Source: Fluviibacter sp964498255 (GTDB lineage: Bacteria > Pseudomonadota > Gammaproteobacteria > Burkholderiales > Rhodocyclaceae). Taken from it: 64,000 bases of DNA. Of the stretch, positions 6,950-16,062 are shown in pieces (positions within the stretch are counted from its first letter, which is position 1; each line of letters starts with the position of its first letter). The translations under genes were made by a program, and so were the position numbers. The DNA lies in contig CAZCGW010000009.1 in assembly GCA_964498255.1 (NCBI GenBank), positions 1 to 64,000 on the forward strand. The letters run 5' to 3'. The notes beneath the pieces are model-generated. The model was not told where the DNA came from and made no database searches. It saw only the letters and a program-made list of their open reading frames with translations.

Positions 6950-8194
6950 TCAAATGGGTCGTTTCGGAAAAAAGTCAGCCATTGCGAGCAGTGAGTTTGC
7001 CACCTCGGTAATCTTGAGATTTTGGCTCATGGCTTTTTGACGTAATAAACCGTAGGCGGCTTCCTCGCTGATGCCCTGTTGAACCATGAGCAACCCTTTA
7101 GCACGCTCAATCAGCTTGCGATCTTCTAGCACTGTACGCACCGATGATAGCTCTGTGCTCATTGTTTGTAGATCGGCAGATTGTTTCTGCAAGAGATCCA
7201 TCAGAGTGCGGTTCAGACGGGATGCCAGGCGATGCTCATGATCCATTGCTTCGCTAGGGGAGGCTGTCGTAGCCTTCGCAATCCAGTCATCGGATAGTAC
7301 ACAATTTGACTTCAACGATTCCCGTTCTTTGTCCAGTAAGGCATTCGTTTCTGCGATGCGATTGTGGCAAGTCTTTTGAATAAGATCTGCCATATGCTGT
7401 TCAACCAGGTGCAATCCATCAATACGGGCTGAACAGGTGTCAAACCATGCATTGATGAGGTCCTTGGAAAGAGTCAAGTTCGGGCTTAGAAGTTGACGTC
7501 GAAGTCTTTCGAGCTCATGCAGCGGAAGTGTAGATTGCAGTGCCGACCATTGCGCGCGAATACCTTCACCGCAGAAAGATTCGAAGCGTGCTAGCGATTG
7601 TTCTTGAAAGCTGATCAAATCAGCGAGTAGTTGCTGGTCTACTTTGTGAGAATGCACACCCCCCAGCAGCCTTACGCCGTTGGCGCGTTCCAGACCTGCA
7701 TATGCTTTAGCCTCGATTAGGTTGAAGAGCGCCAGTAATAAACGCGATACCTCAGGCTCGGCCGTAGCATCGATGGCTTCGAAGATTAGGGCAATGAGAG
7801 CATTGATGATCTTGCTATATTGAGAGGTGCTTTCGATTGCAGAAGCTTCGAGATCCGCCACTTGCACACGGTGTGTCGATAGTCCGGTCAGCGTATTTAC
7901 TGCGAGCGCGATGCGAGCATATAGCCTCGAAGTACCAGCAATAGATAGATTGTCGGTCAAAAGGGAGTCGAGGTCGCTGATGGCTGTATTGGTCATCATG
8001 CATTTGTCTTGCCAGCGCTCATGGAAAGATGGTTCGGGACCCGTCAAGCAGGCATTGGCTGAGCCACGTTCCGCCTGAAGGGCGTGAATCAGTTCGCCAG
8101 TTCGGCGCACTAGCTCGCATGTGCCATTCAACGTCTGCAGCTCAGCGATTTCCTGTTGACGGGCGGCGAGAAGAAAGGTGCGTATCAGTGACAT
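6950..8194 (-). CDS. nasR: nitrate/nitrite-responsive antiterminator NasR
   Basis: A 414-residue cytoplasmic regulator with an N-terminal all-helical NIT (nitrate/nitrite-sensing) domain, including the LIHALQAERGSANACL helix, and a C-terminal ANTAR RNA-binding domain at about 350-405 (RAKGLLMVQQGISEEAAYGL is diagnostic). In Klebsiella the homologue lets RNA polymerase read through a leader terminator when nitrate or nitrite is present. Here the predicted target leader begins about 160 bases downstream on the same strand. The start codon has no strong ribosome site. It follows the RlmL-like gene by 26 bases and may share its transcript. Confidence 0.92.
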   Translation of the reverse strand: MSLIRTFLLAARQQEIAELQTLNGTCELVRRTGELIHALQAERGSANACLTGPEPSFHERWQDKCMMTNTAISDLDSLLTDNLSIAGTSRLYARIALAVNTLTGLSTHRVQVADLEASAIESTSQYSKIINALIALIFEAIDATAEPEVSRLLLALFNLIEAKAYAGLERANGVRLLGGVHSHKVDQQLLADLISFQEQSLARFESFCGEGIRAQWSALQSTLPLHELERLRRQLLSPNLTLSKDLINAWFDTCSARIDGLHLVEQHMADLIQKTCHNRIAETNALLDKERESLKSNCVLSDDWIAKATTASPSEAMDHEHRLASRLNRTLMDLLQKQSADLQTMSTELSSVRTVLEDRKLIERAKGLLMVQQGISEEAAYGLLRQKAMSQNLKITEVANSLLAMADFFPKRPI

Positions 8195-8220
8195 GATGAG
8201 TAACGCCGGCGGATCAATGG

Positions 8221-9396
8221 TTAAAGCATGACTTTCTGCTTCCGATGAAACCCCGACACCAGATCAATTACGAACAACCGGCATTCCAGTGCACCGTTCT
8301 TTAACGGAAAACGGCGGCGGGGTTTGAGGCCTAGGCCTTTGGTGAGTTCGAGATCAGCGGTGAAGAGTGCGGCTGTCCAGCCGCTGAATTGTTGCTTGAG
8401 TGTGCGGCCCCATTCCGGGTATTCGGCTTGGAGTTCTTCCTGTTCGGAAAGGCGCACGCCGTACGGCGGGTTGCTGACTAAGAGGCCAGTTGTGGCCGGT
8501 GCGCCGCGACCGATAAAGTCGGCCTGATCCAGAGTGACGGCATCCGATAGCCCAACTTGTTCCAGGTGACGACGCGTGGCGGCAATGGCGCCCGGGTGCA
8601 TGTCGCTGGCAAAAATGGTTTGCGGCGGTATCGGACGGATCTGCGCACGCGCTTCGGCACGCAGCTTGGTCCATAGCGAACGGTCGGCATCTTGCCAGCG
8701 CTCACAAGAGAAGCGGCGGTTGAGTCCCGGTGCCATGTTGGCACGCATCCAGGCGGCTTCAATGACAATGGTGCCGCTGCCGCACATGGGGTCCAGGAAG
8801 TTTTCGTAAACCGGGTTGCCGGCTTCGTCGGTGTTGTTCCAGCCGGCCAGGGCAAGAAGACCGGCTGCCAGATTTTCTTTCAGAGGTGCTTGTCCGGCTG
8901 CGCCGCGATAGCCGCGTTGCCAGAGCGGGTTGCCCGAGCTATCGATATACAGCGTGGCAGAGGTTTCGGTGAGGAAGAGCTGGATACGCTGATCGGGTTG
9001 GTCGGTGTTGACGTTCGGGCGGCCACCGCGATCCGCGCGGAATCGGTCGCACACGGCATCTTTGATGCGTAGTGTTGCAAAGTCTAGGCTACGCAGCGGC
9101 GATTTAACAGCCGTGGTACTGACCTTGAAGCTTTGACTCACGTCAAACCATTGGTGCCAGGCGATCTTACGCGCCATTTGATAGAGGTCTTCTTCTTTCT
9201 GATAGGCGCCTACGGCCAGACGTACCAGAATGCGTGAGGCGTAACGCGAGTGCAGATTAGCGCGATAGAGGCTTTCTTGCGTTGCGCGTGCACGCACGCC
9301 GCCGCCCACCTGTTCTACCTGGGTCAGGCCGCATTGGTTGAACTCAGCAACCAGGAGTTCTTCTAGGCCACGCGGGCAGGGGGCAAAAATGTGCAT
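8221..9396 (-). CDS. THUMP-domain RNA methyltransferase (RlmL N-half-like)
   Basis: A 391-residue class I SAM-dependent RNA methyltransferase. The N-terminus (about 1-160) is a ferredoxin-like/THUMP RNA-binding module starting FAPCPRGLEELL; the catalytic part has motif I FLDPMCGSGT and motif IV NPPYG. It corresponds to the 23S rRNA m2G2445 methyltransferase half of E. coli RlmL; the second m7G half is absent, as in many betaproteobacteria. The exact rRNA target is inferred from the family. Confidence 0.88.
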   Translation of the reverse strand: MHIFAPCPRGLEELLVAEFNQCGLTQVEQVGGGVRARATQESLYRANLHSRYASRILVRLAVGAYQKEEDLYQMARKIAWHQWFDVSQSFKVSTTAVKSPLRSLDFATLRIKDAVCDRFRADRGGRPNVNTDQPDQRIQLFLTETSATLYIDSSGNPLWQRGYRGAAGQAPLKENLAAGLLALAGWNNTDEAGNPVYENFLDPMCGSGTIVIEAAWMRANMAPGLNRRFSCERWQDADRSLWTKLRAEARAQIRPIPPQTIFASDMHPGAIAATRRHLEQVGLSDAVTLDQADFIGRGAPATTGLLVSNPPYGVRLSEQEELQAEYPEWGRTLKQQFSGWTAALFTADLELTKGLGLKPRRRFPLKNGALECRLFVIDLVSGFHRKQKVML

Positions 9397-9408
9397 GAAG
9401 TGCTTTCG

Positions 9409-9825
9409 TTAGAACGGCTTGAGTACGACGAGAAGGGTGATGACGGTGAGAATGAGTACCGGGATTTCATTAAACCAGCGGTACCAGATGTGACTGTGCG
9501 TATTTGTGCCGGCAGCAAACTGTCGGTAGAGGTGACCACAGTAAAAGTGGTAACCGAGCAAAAAGACGACGAGTAGGGTTTTGGCGTGCAGCCAGCCACC
9601 GCTGAAGCCATACCCAAACCAGAGCCAGAGACCCAGAATAACTGCGCCGATGCCCATGGGGGTTACAAACTTGTACAGGCGGCGGGACATGCCGAGTAGG
9701 CGTTGGTATTCCGCGGATTGTGTGTCCGGCACAGCCGCCAGATTAACGAAGATGCGCGGTAGGTAGAACAGTCCGGCGAACCAGCTCACGACCAGAATGA
9801 TGTGAAACGCTTTGATTGTTAGCAT
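9409..9825 (-). CDS. hemJ: protoporphyrinogen IX oxidase HemJ
   Basis: A 138-residue, four-helix inner-membrane protein of the CopD/HemJ family, with the early histidine (H8) and the WFAGLFYLPRIFV helix typical of HemJ. It oxidises protoporphyrinogen IX in haem synthesis. The start overlaps the end of the upstream epimerase gene by 7 bases, so the two are translated together. Confidence 0.85.
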   Translation of the reverse strand: MLTIKAFHIILVVSWFAGLFYLPRIFVNLAAVPDTQSAEYQRLLGMSRRLYKFVTPMGIGAVILGLWLWFGYGFSGGWLHAKTLLVVFLLGYHFYCGHLYRQFAAGTNTHSHIWYRWFNEIPVLILTVITLLVVLKPF

Positions 9826-10817
9826 GAGGGAGCCTTCAGTGTGGCGAGAAAGTCTTGCACCGTGGGGTAACGGAGTTTGATGCGCAGCTCTTTGAGCAGG
9901 CGTTGATTGTCGAGTCGGCGCGATTCTGACATGAATGAGTAAAGCATGGGGGAAACGCGGTCTTTGAGGTCGTTGCGTGCTAAGCGTTCTGGCTTTGGCA
10001 AGCCATAGGTATCGGCAACCGCGTCAAACCAGTCGCCCATTTTAAGGCTGCTGCAGTCGCTGGTGTTGTACGCCCGTAGGCAGCGGCCGCGGCTCAGGGC
10101 TAGCCAGCTGATGCGTGCCAGATCATCGGCATGGATGTGGTTAGTCCAGGTGTCGTCTTCGGCCCGTAATGCCGGGGTGCCGGCGCGTAAACGATCAACC
10201 GGTAGCCGATTGCCGGCATAGATGCCGGGCACACGTAGGATGCTTCCTGCATTGGGGGTAGTTCTGCCCGGATTGGCAAGATCGGTGGTGCGGGCGGCGC
10301 GTGTGCGGGTGCGTGTCCAGCGGCGCAGAATTGTTTCGGCTGCTGCGCGGCGTTGCCCACGGAGTGTTTGCGGGTTGAGTGGCCGGGATTCGTTAACCAG
10401 GGCGCCCTGGCAGTCGCCATAGACCCCGGTGGTACCAATGAGGGTAAGCCGCCGTGGTAGACTGCGCCCACCATGCAGCGCCGCCAGAAAGCGGTTTAGA
10501 CGTGGATCCGCATAGCCATCGGCAGGGTTGGTATCGGCCGGAGGCGCTAGGTAAATGACCTGTGTGGCTAACCCGCGTAAACGCTTCAGGCTGTGAGGTT
10601 GATCCAGGTCGGCAGCAACGGGCGTTGCCCCGAGTGCTCTCCAGGTTTGCCAGATGCTGCTATCGGGTTCGTGACGCAGCATGGCGCGAAGTCGATAACG
10701 TGTGCCTACCTGTGTGGCAATTCTTGCCGCAACATCGCCGCACCCGACCAGCAATAAGCGTGGTTGGCGAAAGCGGCGGGGGAGCGCGCGTGGCGTAGAC
10801 GGCAAGTCTTTGGGCAT
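9819..10817 (-). CDS. NAD(P)-binding epimerase/SDR-like protein
   Basis: A 332-residue Rossmann-fold protein. The N-terminal nucleotide loop is degenerate (LLLVGCGDVAARIA), followed by TLIGTTGVYGDCQG and a C-terminal segment NHIHADDLA typical of extended SDR proteins related to YeeZ. The start at 10817 is chosen because the nucleotide-binding strand begins soon after; the frame stays open 72 codons upstream over the start of the oppositely oriented reductase gene. The middle part is rich in Arg and Thr. Substrate unknown. Confidence 0.75.
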   Translation of the reverse strand: MPKDLPSTPRALPRRFRQPRLLLVGCGDVAARIATQVGTRYRLRAMLRHEPDSSIWQTWRALGATPVAADLDQPHSLKRLRGLATQVIYLAPPADTNPADGYADPRLNRFLAALHGGRSLPRRLTLIGTTGVYGDCQGALVNESRPLNPQTLRGQRRAAAETILRRWTRTRTRAARTTDLANPGRTTPNAGSILRVPGIYAGNRLPVDRLRAGTPALRAEDDTWTNHIHADDLARISWLALSRGRCLRAYNTSDCSSLKMGDWFDAVADTYGLPKPERLARNDLKDRVSPMLYSFMSESRRLDNQRLLKELRIKLRYPTVQDFLATLKAPSC

Positions 10818-10865
10818 GCCGCCATTGTACGGTTTCGCAGGCTTTAGTTTCTTACAGGATTCAAC

Positions 10866-11879
10866 ATGACGCATCAGGTAACGCTTAATCCGATTAATGC
10901 CACGTTCAGGGCCGATGGCCATGAGACGGTGCTTGAAGCTTCGCTGCGCCACGATCTGCTGGTGCCCTATGGTTGCCGCACAGGTGGCTGTGGCGCTTGT
11001 CGTGCCAAGATCACGTCGGGCACCGTAGACCATGGTAAGGCCAGCGAGACGACGCTGACGCCGGCCGACCGTGAGGCTGGGTTTGCGCTACTGTGCTGCG
11101 CTGTGCCACAGACTGATGTGGTGGTGGAGGTTAAAGATGTGCGCCGGGCAACGGATATTCCGGTAAAGACGCTGCCGAGCCGTATTGAAGGTCTGGAAAT
11201 ACCAGTCGCCGATGTGGCGGTTTTGACGCTACGTTTGCCAGCGACAGAGATGTTCCAGTTTCATGCGGGGCAGTATGTCGACATACTGCTTAAAGACGGT
11301 AAGCGTCGTAGTTTCTCGATTGCCAATCCGCCACACGATGCAGCGACGATTGAGCTGCATGTGCGACATGTGCCAGGTGGTTTATTTACCGATCAGGTCT
11401 TCAGCACGATGAAGGTGCGCGATATACTGCGCTTTAACGGTCCCCACGGCAGTTTCTATTTGCGCGAGTCAGATAAGCCGATGATTCTGCTGGCTGGCGG
11501 TACGGGTTTTGCGCCAATCAAGTCGATTGTTCTGGAAACGCTGCACTTGGAACTGCAACGCCTGATTCATATTTACTGGGGTGCGCGTGACCGTGCAGGT
11601 CTTTATCAATATGAGGTGGCTGAAGCCTGGGCGGCTCAGTATCCGCACATCAAATTTATTCCCGTGCTTTCTGAGCCGGAACTCACGCCGGGTTGGTCCG
11701 GTCGTACGGGGCTGGTGCATGAAGCCGTGCTGGCTGACTTCCCGGATTTATCGGGTTATGAGGTGTATGCCTGTGGTGCACCCGGCATGATTGCGGCAGC
11801 GCGTGCGGATTATCAGGGCAAAGGCAATTTGCCAGAAGACGCTTTCTTTGCCGATTCTTTCGAGTTTGCCGCTAACTAA
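10866..11879 (+). CDS. 2Fe-2S ferredoxin / FAD-NAD(P)H reductase
   Basis: A 337-residue electron-transfer flavoprotein. Residues 1-90 are a plant-type ferredoxin with the cluster motif CRTGGCGAC plus a distal Cys; then an FAD-binding barrel (RRSFSIAN) and an NAD(P) domain (LLAGGTGFAPIKS, YACGAPGMI). The layout equals CDP-6-deoxy-delta-3,4-glucoseen reductase-like (AscD/RfbI) proteins and phenol or toluate oxygenase reductases. No oxygenase or deoxysugar genes are nearby, so the partner is unknown. It is transcribed alone, divergently from the epimerase gene, and ends at a terminator. Confidence 0.85.
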   Translation: MTHQVTLNPINATFRADGHETVLEASLRHDLLVPYGCRTGGCGACRAKITSGTVDHGKASETTLTPADREAGFALLCCAVPQTDVVVEVKDVRRATDIPVKTLPSRIEGLEIPVADVAVLTLRLPATEMFQFHAGQYVDILLKDGKRRSFSIANPPHDAATIELHVRHVPGGLFTDQVFSTMKVRDILRFNGPHGSFYLRESDKPMILLAGGTGFAPIKSIVLETLHLELQRLIHIYWGARDRAGLYQYEVAEAWAAQYPHIKFIPVLSEPELTPGWSGRTGLVHEAVLADFPDLSGYEVYACGAPGMIAAARADYQGKGNLPEDAFFADSFEFAAN

Positions 11880-11896
11880 ACGGCACTCACAGACCC

Positions 11897-11929
11897 AAGG
11901 CCTGCTGGTTAAATCCGCAGGCCTTTTTT
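11897..11929 (+). terminator. intrinsic terminator after the ferredoxin reductase gene
   Basis: A 9-bp stem (AAGGCCTGC with GCAGGCCTT), an 11-base loop and a run of six T residues on the plus strand. It touches the stop codon of the convergent Cys-rich gene. Confidence 0.85.
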
Positions 11930-12131
11930 ATTGCTGCTGTTGTTGCGCCTGGTGATAACGATCGACACAGGCTTTGCAGATACAGGCCTTCATCTTTTTC
12001 TCGGGAGGTATTAGATCAATCAGTGCTTGCGGGATGCCCGTGCTGCAGCACCAGCAGGGACTGTCGTTATGTGCCCCGCACGCATTGTGTTCGCCGCACA
12101 GCGGGCACTCATATTCGTTAACTGTGTTCAT
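11928..12131 (-). CDS. cysteine-rich CWC-family small protein
   Basis: A 67-residue protein with nine cysteines arranged as CPLCG, a CWCC centre (C26, C28, C29) and a C-terminal CICKAC, followed by a polyglutamine tail. This matches the cysteine-rich CWC family, probably a zinc-binding protein of unknown role. The ATG at 12131 lies 14 bases after the polA stop, so it is probably co-transcribed with polA. Confidence 0.75.
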   Translation of the reverse strand: MNTVNEYECPLCGEHNACGAHNDSPCWCCSTGIPQALIDLIPPEKKMKACICKACVDRYHQAQQQQQ

Positions 12132-12145
12132 AGTAGGCCTACGGG

Positions 12146-14884
12146 TTAGTGGGCATCGTCCCAATTCGGGCCGATACCCACATCCACAACTAGGGGCACT
12201 TTCAGTTTGGCCACGTTCGTCATCAGCGGGCCGAGTGCCTCGCTAAATCGGGCGCGCTCATGATCGGGTACTTCTAGCACCAGTTCATCGTGCACCTGCA
12301 TGATGAGTAGCGTTTCAAGCTTTTCCTGAGTGATCCAGTTTTGCACAGCGATCATGGCCAGTTTGATCAGGTCGGCTGCGGTACCTTGCATGGGGGCGTT
12401 AATGGCGGCGCGTTCGGCGCCCTGGCGACGGCCTTGCTGACCCGCTTTGAGATCGGGGAGCCACAAGCGACGGCCGAAGACCGTTTCTACATAGCCGTTC
12501 TGGTGGGCGGACTGTCGGGTTTCTTCCATGTAGCGCGCGACGCCAGGGTAACGATCAAAGTAGCGATCGATGTAGGTTTGCGCGGCACCTCGTTCTATGC
12601 CGAGTTGTTTGGCGAGGCCAAAGGCACTCATGCCGTAGATCAGGCCAAAGTTAATGGCTTTAGCGGCACGGCGTTGGTTGTCATCTACTTCGAGTGGCAT
12701 GACGCCAAACACTTCGGCGGCCGTGGCGCGGTGAATGTCTTCGCCTTGAGCAAAGGCACTGAGCAGACCGTTGTCAGCAGACAGGTGCGCCATGATGCGC
12801 AGTTCAATCTGAGAGTAGTCGGCAGAGAAAATGCTGTGGCCGGGGCGCGCAATAAAGGCGGCGCGAATACGGCGGCCTTCTGGTGTGCGTACGGGAATGT
12901 TTTGCAGGTTCGGGTCTGAGCTGGCCAGGCGACCTGTAACGGCGGTGGTTTGCGAGTAATGGGTGTGGACGCGTCCGGTGGCCGGGTTAATCCGCTGCGG
13001 CAACTTATCGCAATAAGTATTCTTCAGCTTGGCGATGCCACGATATTCCAGGAGTGCGCGCGGTAGCGGAAAATCCAGCGCCAGTTCGGACAGCACTTCT
13101 TCATCTGTCGATGGCGTGCCAGAAGCGGTTTTCTTTTTGACGGGCAAGCCTTGCTGGGTAAAAAGAATTTCAGCCAGCTGTTTGGGTGAGTTCAGGTTGA
13201 AGCTTTGTCCGGCCAGGGCATGTGCTTCCCCTTCAAGGGCCAACATGCGTTCACCCAGGGCGTGGCTCTGGTCTGCGAGTTGCTGATTGTTGATCAGTAC
13301 GCCGTTTTGCTCCATGGTAAAGAGCACCTGCGCGGTAGGCAGTTCCAGGTTGCGGTAGGTGGCCTCCAACCCCGGCTCACTGGCTAAGCGGGGCAACAGT
13401 TTATCGGCAATGCGCAGCGTGATGTCGGCATCTTCGGCGGCGTAGGCGGCGGCTTCGGTAACGGCAACCTGATTAAAACCGATTTGATTGGCACCTTTGC
13501 CGCAGATGGCTTCATACGGAATGGTGGGCATGCCTAAGTGGCGACGGGCCAGCGTACCGAGTTCTAGTGCGCCTGGGCTGACCTGACCCGCTTCAAGCAC
13601 GTAGGCGGCTAGCAGGGTGTCATCAACAATGCCTGCGAGTTGAATGCCGTGGTTGGCAAAGACGTGTTGGTCGTATTTGGCGTGCTGCAGAATTTTCTGG
13701 GGCGTGGTGCTTTCAAGCCAGGGCTTAAGCAGTGTCAGCGTTTCTTGGAGCGGCAATTGGCTCGGTGTATCCGGGCCGTCGTGCGCGAGCGGTAGATAGG
13801 CAGCCTCACCCGGTGCAACGGCAAAAGAAATACCGACCAGGCGGGCTTGTTGTTCATCCAGGCTGGTAGTTTCGGTATCTAGGGCAACACGGGGCGCTTG
13901 CGTGATTTTGTCTAACCAGCGCTGCAGTGTTGCCGCATCAAGGATGGTTTCGTAATGCGCCCGATGGGCACCATCGTCGGGCAAAAGCGTTGGGGCGGCT
14001 TCGGCCTCTGGCTTTGCAGCAGACTTGGTGGCGGCACCGGGTTCATCGATGGCTTTGAGCCAAGTCTTGAAACCATTGTGGCGGAAAACTTCGCGCAGGA
14101 TGCTGGCATCTTCGGGTGTGGCGTGCAGATCCGTAATGGCCATAGGCAGCGCCACATCGGTTTTAACGGTGGTGAGCATACGGCCCAGCGGTAAAAACTC
14201 GAGGTGACCACGCAGGTTTTCGCCGACAACGCCTTTGATGTCGGCCGCATGGGCGATCACGCCATCCAGATCGCCATAAGTCTGTATCCATTTGGCTGCC
14301 GTCTTTGGCCCGACTTTCGGTACGCCCGGAATGTTGTCGGCCGTATCACCCACGAGCGCCAGGTAATCCGTAATGCGTTCCGGCGCGACACCAAACTTGG
14401 CTTCGACGCCGGCTACATCCAGTCGTTCGTTGCTCATGGTGTTGACCAGCGTCACTTGCGGCGTCACCAGTTGTGCCAAATCCTTATCGCCTGTGGATAC
14501 GATGACGGAGAAGCCTGCCGCTGCCGCTTGTTGTGCCAGTGTGCCAATCACATCGTCAGCTTCGACACCGCTTTCCATGAGCAATGGCCAACCGAGCGCG
14601 CGCACCACAGCATGAATGGGCTCGATTTGTTTAGCCAGGTCTTCAGGCATGGGCGGGCGATGTGACTTGTACTCGCTATAAAGAGTGTCGCGGAATGTGG
14701 GGCCGCTGGCATCAAAAATACAGGCGCGGTATTCTGCGTCGATATCACTCGTTAGGCGACGCAGCATCGAAATCATGCCGTACAGTGCACCAGTAGGATC
14801 GCCCGATTGATTGCGCAGGTCAGGTAGTGCATGAAATGCGCGGTACAGGTACGATGAACCGTCGACAAGCAATAAAGTAGGCAT
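12146..14884 (-). CDS. polA: DNA polymerase I
   Basis: A 912-residue enzyme for Okazaki-fragment processing and repair. It has the 5'-3' exonuclease (about 1-290), a proofreading domain with intact LDTET acidic pair, and the polymerase with SADYSQIELRIMAHLS and the C-terminal QVHDELVLEVP. All three activities look intact. It is transcribed divergently from the LOG-family gene, 22 bases away. Confidence 0.97.
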   Translation of the reverse strand: MPTLLLVDGSSYLYRAFHALPDLRNQSGDPTGALYGMISMLRRLTSDIDAEYRACIFDASGPTFRDTLYSEYKSHRPPMPEDLAKQIEPIHAVVRALGWPLLMESGVEADDVIGTLAQQAAAAGFSVIVSTGDKDLAQLVTPQVTLVNTMSNERLDVAGVEAKFGVAPERITDYLALVGDTADNIPGVPKVGPKTAAKWIQTYGDLDGVIAHAADIKGVVGENLRGHLEFLPLGRMLTTVKTDVALPMAITDLHATPEDASILREVFRHNGFKTWLKAIDEPGAATKSAAKPEAEAAPTLLPDDGAHRAHYETILDAATLQRWLDKITQAPRVALDTETTSLDEQQARLVGISFAVAPGEAAYLPLAHDGPDTPSQLPLQETLTLLKPWLESTTPQKILQHAKYDQHVFANHGIQLAGIVDDTLLAAYVLEAGQVSPGALELGTLARRHLGMPTIPYEAICGKGANQIGFNQVAVTEAAAYAAEDADITLRIADKLLPRLASEPGLEATYRNLELPTAQVLFTMEQNGVLINNQQLADQSHALGERMLALEGEAHALAGQSFNLNSPKQLAEILFTQQGLPVKKKTASGTPSTDEEVLSELALDFPLPRALLEYRGIAKLKNTYCDKLPQRINPATGRVHTHYSQTTAVTGRLASSDPNLQNIPVRTPEGRRIRAAFIARPGHSIFSADYSQIELRIMAHLSADNGLLSAFAQGEDIHRATAAEVFGVMPLEVDDNQRRAAKAINFGLIYGMSAFGLAKQLGIERGAAQTYIDRYFDRYPGVARYMEETRQSAHQNGYVETVFGRRLWLPDLKAGQQGRRQGAERAAINAPMQGTAADLIKLAMIAVQNWITQEKLETLLIMQVHDELVLEVPDHERARFSEALGPLMTNVAKLKVPLVVDVGIGPNWDDAH

Positions 14885-14906
14885 AGAGAACCGAGGGGCA
14901 GACAGC

Positions 14907-15647
14907 GTGGAAAATCATACAAAACGATTCAGATTCCAGACATCGGAATCATCCGATGGCCATGATGCCGAAACGCTAGCCGAGCGTGAAGCCTGGCGAC
15001 TGTTCGGAATTATGTCAGAGTTCGTGGAGGCCACGGATCGTCTGGCAGAGGTGCGCCCGGCTGTTTCGATATTCGGGAGCGCCCGGGTGTTGCCCGAAAG
15101 CCCCTATTACATCCTGACGGAAACGATTGCCCACAAGCTTTCCGATGCTGGCCTGGGCGTTATTTCCGGGGGCGGTCCCGGTGTTATGGAAGCGGCCAAT
15201 AAAGGCGCTTTTGGCGGTAATGGCCCATCGATTGGCCTCAACATACAGTTACCTCATGAGCAGCATAGCAATCCGTATCAGGATGTATCGCTGGGGTTTA
15301 GACATTTTTTTGCCCGTAAATACATGTTTGTCCGGTTCGCAGTGGCTTATGTGGTGATGCCGGGTGGGTTTGGCACCCTGGATGAGCTTATGGAGGCGTT
15401 AACGCTGATTCAGACGCGTAAAAGCCGGCAGTTCCCGGTAATTCTGGTGGGTTCGGCATTCTGGGGCGGTCTTATCGATTGGCTGAAAGACCGGCTGGTT
15501 GGCGAGAAAATGATCAGTCCCGAGGATATGAATCTGATTCAGATTATTGATGATCCGGATCAGGTAGTTGAAGCAATCTTCAGTCATTATGAAACTCGGG
15601 GCTTTGCACCATTGCCCGGGGAGCGCGAGCTTTTGCTCAACCTGTAA
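14907..15647 (+). CDS. LOG-family protein (TIGR00730)
   Basis: A 246-residue Rossmann-fold protein with GGGPGVMEAANKGA and the PGGFGTLDE motif that defines the LOG family of cytokinin riboside-monophosphate phosphoribohydrolases and nucleotide-pyrophosphate nucleosidases. In bacteria most act as nucleotide 5'-monophosphate nucleosidases. The start is GTG at 14907 with GAGGGG about 8 bases upstream; an N-terminal extension of about 45 residues precedes the core. Confidence 0.88.
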   Translation: MENHTKRFRFQTSESSDGHDAETLAEREAWRLFGIMSEFVEATDRLAEVRPAVSIFGSARVLPESPYYILTETIAHKLSDAGLGVISGGGPGVMEAANKGAFGGNGPSIGLNIQLPHEQHSNPYQDVSLGFRHFFARKYMFVRFAVAYVVMPGGFGTLDELMEALTLIQTRKSRQFPVILVGSAFWGGLIDWLKDRLVGEKMISPEDMNLIQIIDDPDQVVEAIFSHYETRGFAPLPGERELLLNL

Positions 15648-15681
15648 TAAAATCTGCTTATTACTCCGTCTGGAATCCGGC

Positions 15682-16062
15682 ATGTCTCTTATTTTTAAAC
15701 GCGCGCAAGCTACTCTGCTGGTGCGTGCCTGTCTGGTAGCGCTCGGCATGGGTCTCGCGTCCATGGTGTTTGCGCAGGCCTCTACTTTGCCACCGCAAGT
15801 GGTGACAAACGATCCAGCCTTGCTTAGCCCGCAGGCTGAGGCCGAGGAAGATGCCAGCGTGACGATTTCGCCGGATGATCGCAGTACGAGTGTGCGAACT
15901 TATGGACGCGGTGGTCAGCCGTCGCGCGAAGTGGTAGACCCACCGATTCTGCCATCTTACTCAGAGTCGCCACCTGCGGAACCACAGTCCGTGATTCCGG
16001 ATTCCGATCCGGTACGTGGCGATATGGTGCAGCCGCCCATGTGGACTATCTGGAGCTGGTAA
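15682..16062 (+). CDS. secreted proline-rich protein of unknown function
   Basis: A 126-residue protein with a clear signal peptide ending at VFA-QA, then an acidic and proline-rich mature part. The start at 15682 is chosen for the signal peptide; an in-frame ATG 38 codons earlier would lie inside the LOG gene. The stop codon shares a base with the next gene's ATG (TAATG), so the two are translationally coupled. No family is recognised. Confidence 0.65.
   Translation: MSLIFKRAQATLLVRACLVALGMGLASMVFAQASTLPPQVVTNDPALLSPQAEAEEDASVTISPDDRSTSVRTYGRGGQPSREVVDPPILPSYSESPPAEPQSVIPDSDPVRGDMVQPPMWTIWSW

Noticed and set aside
9819..11033. Longer epimerase starting at 11033
   Set aside because: The extra 72 residues overlap the start of the divergent ferredoxin reductase gene, and the Rossmann strand begins after the ATG at 10817.
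14204..14665. 153-codon plus-strand ORF inside polA
   Set aside because: It is antisense to the intact 5'-nuclease/proofreading part of polA and shows no motif.
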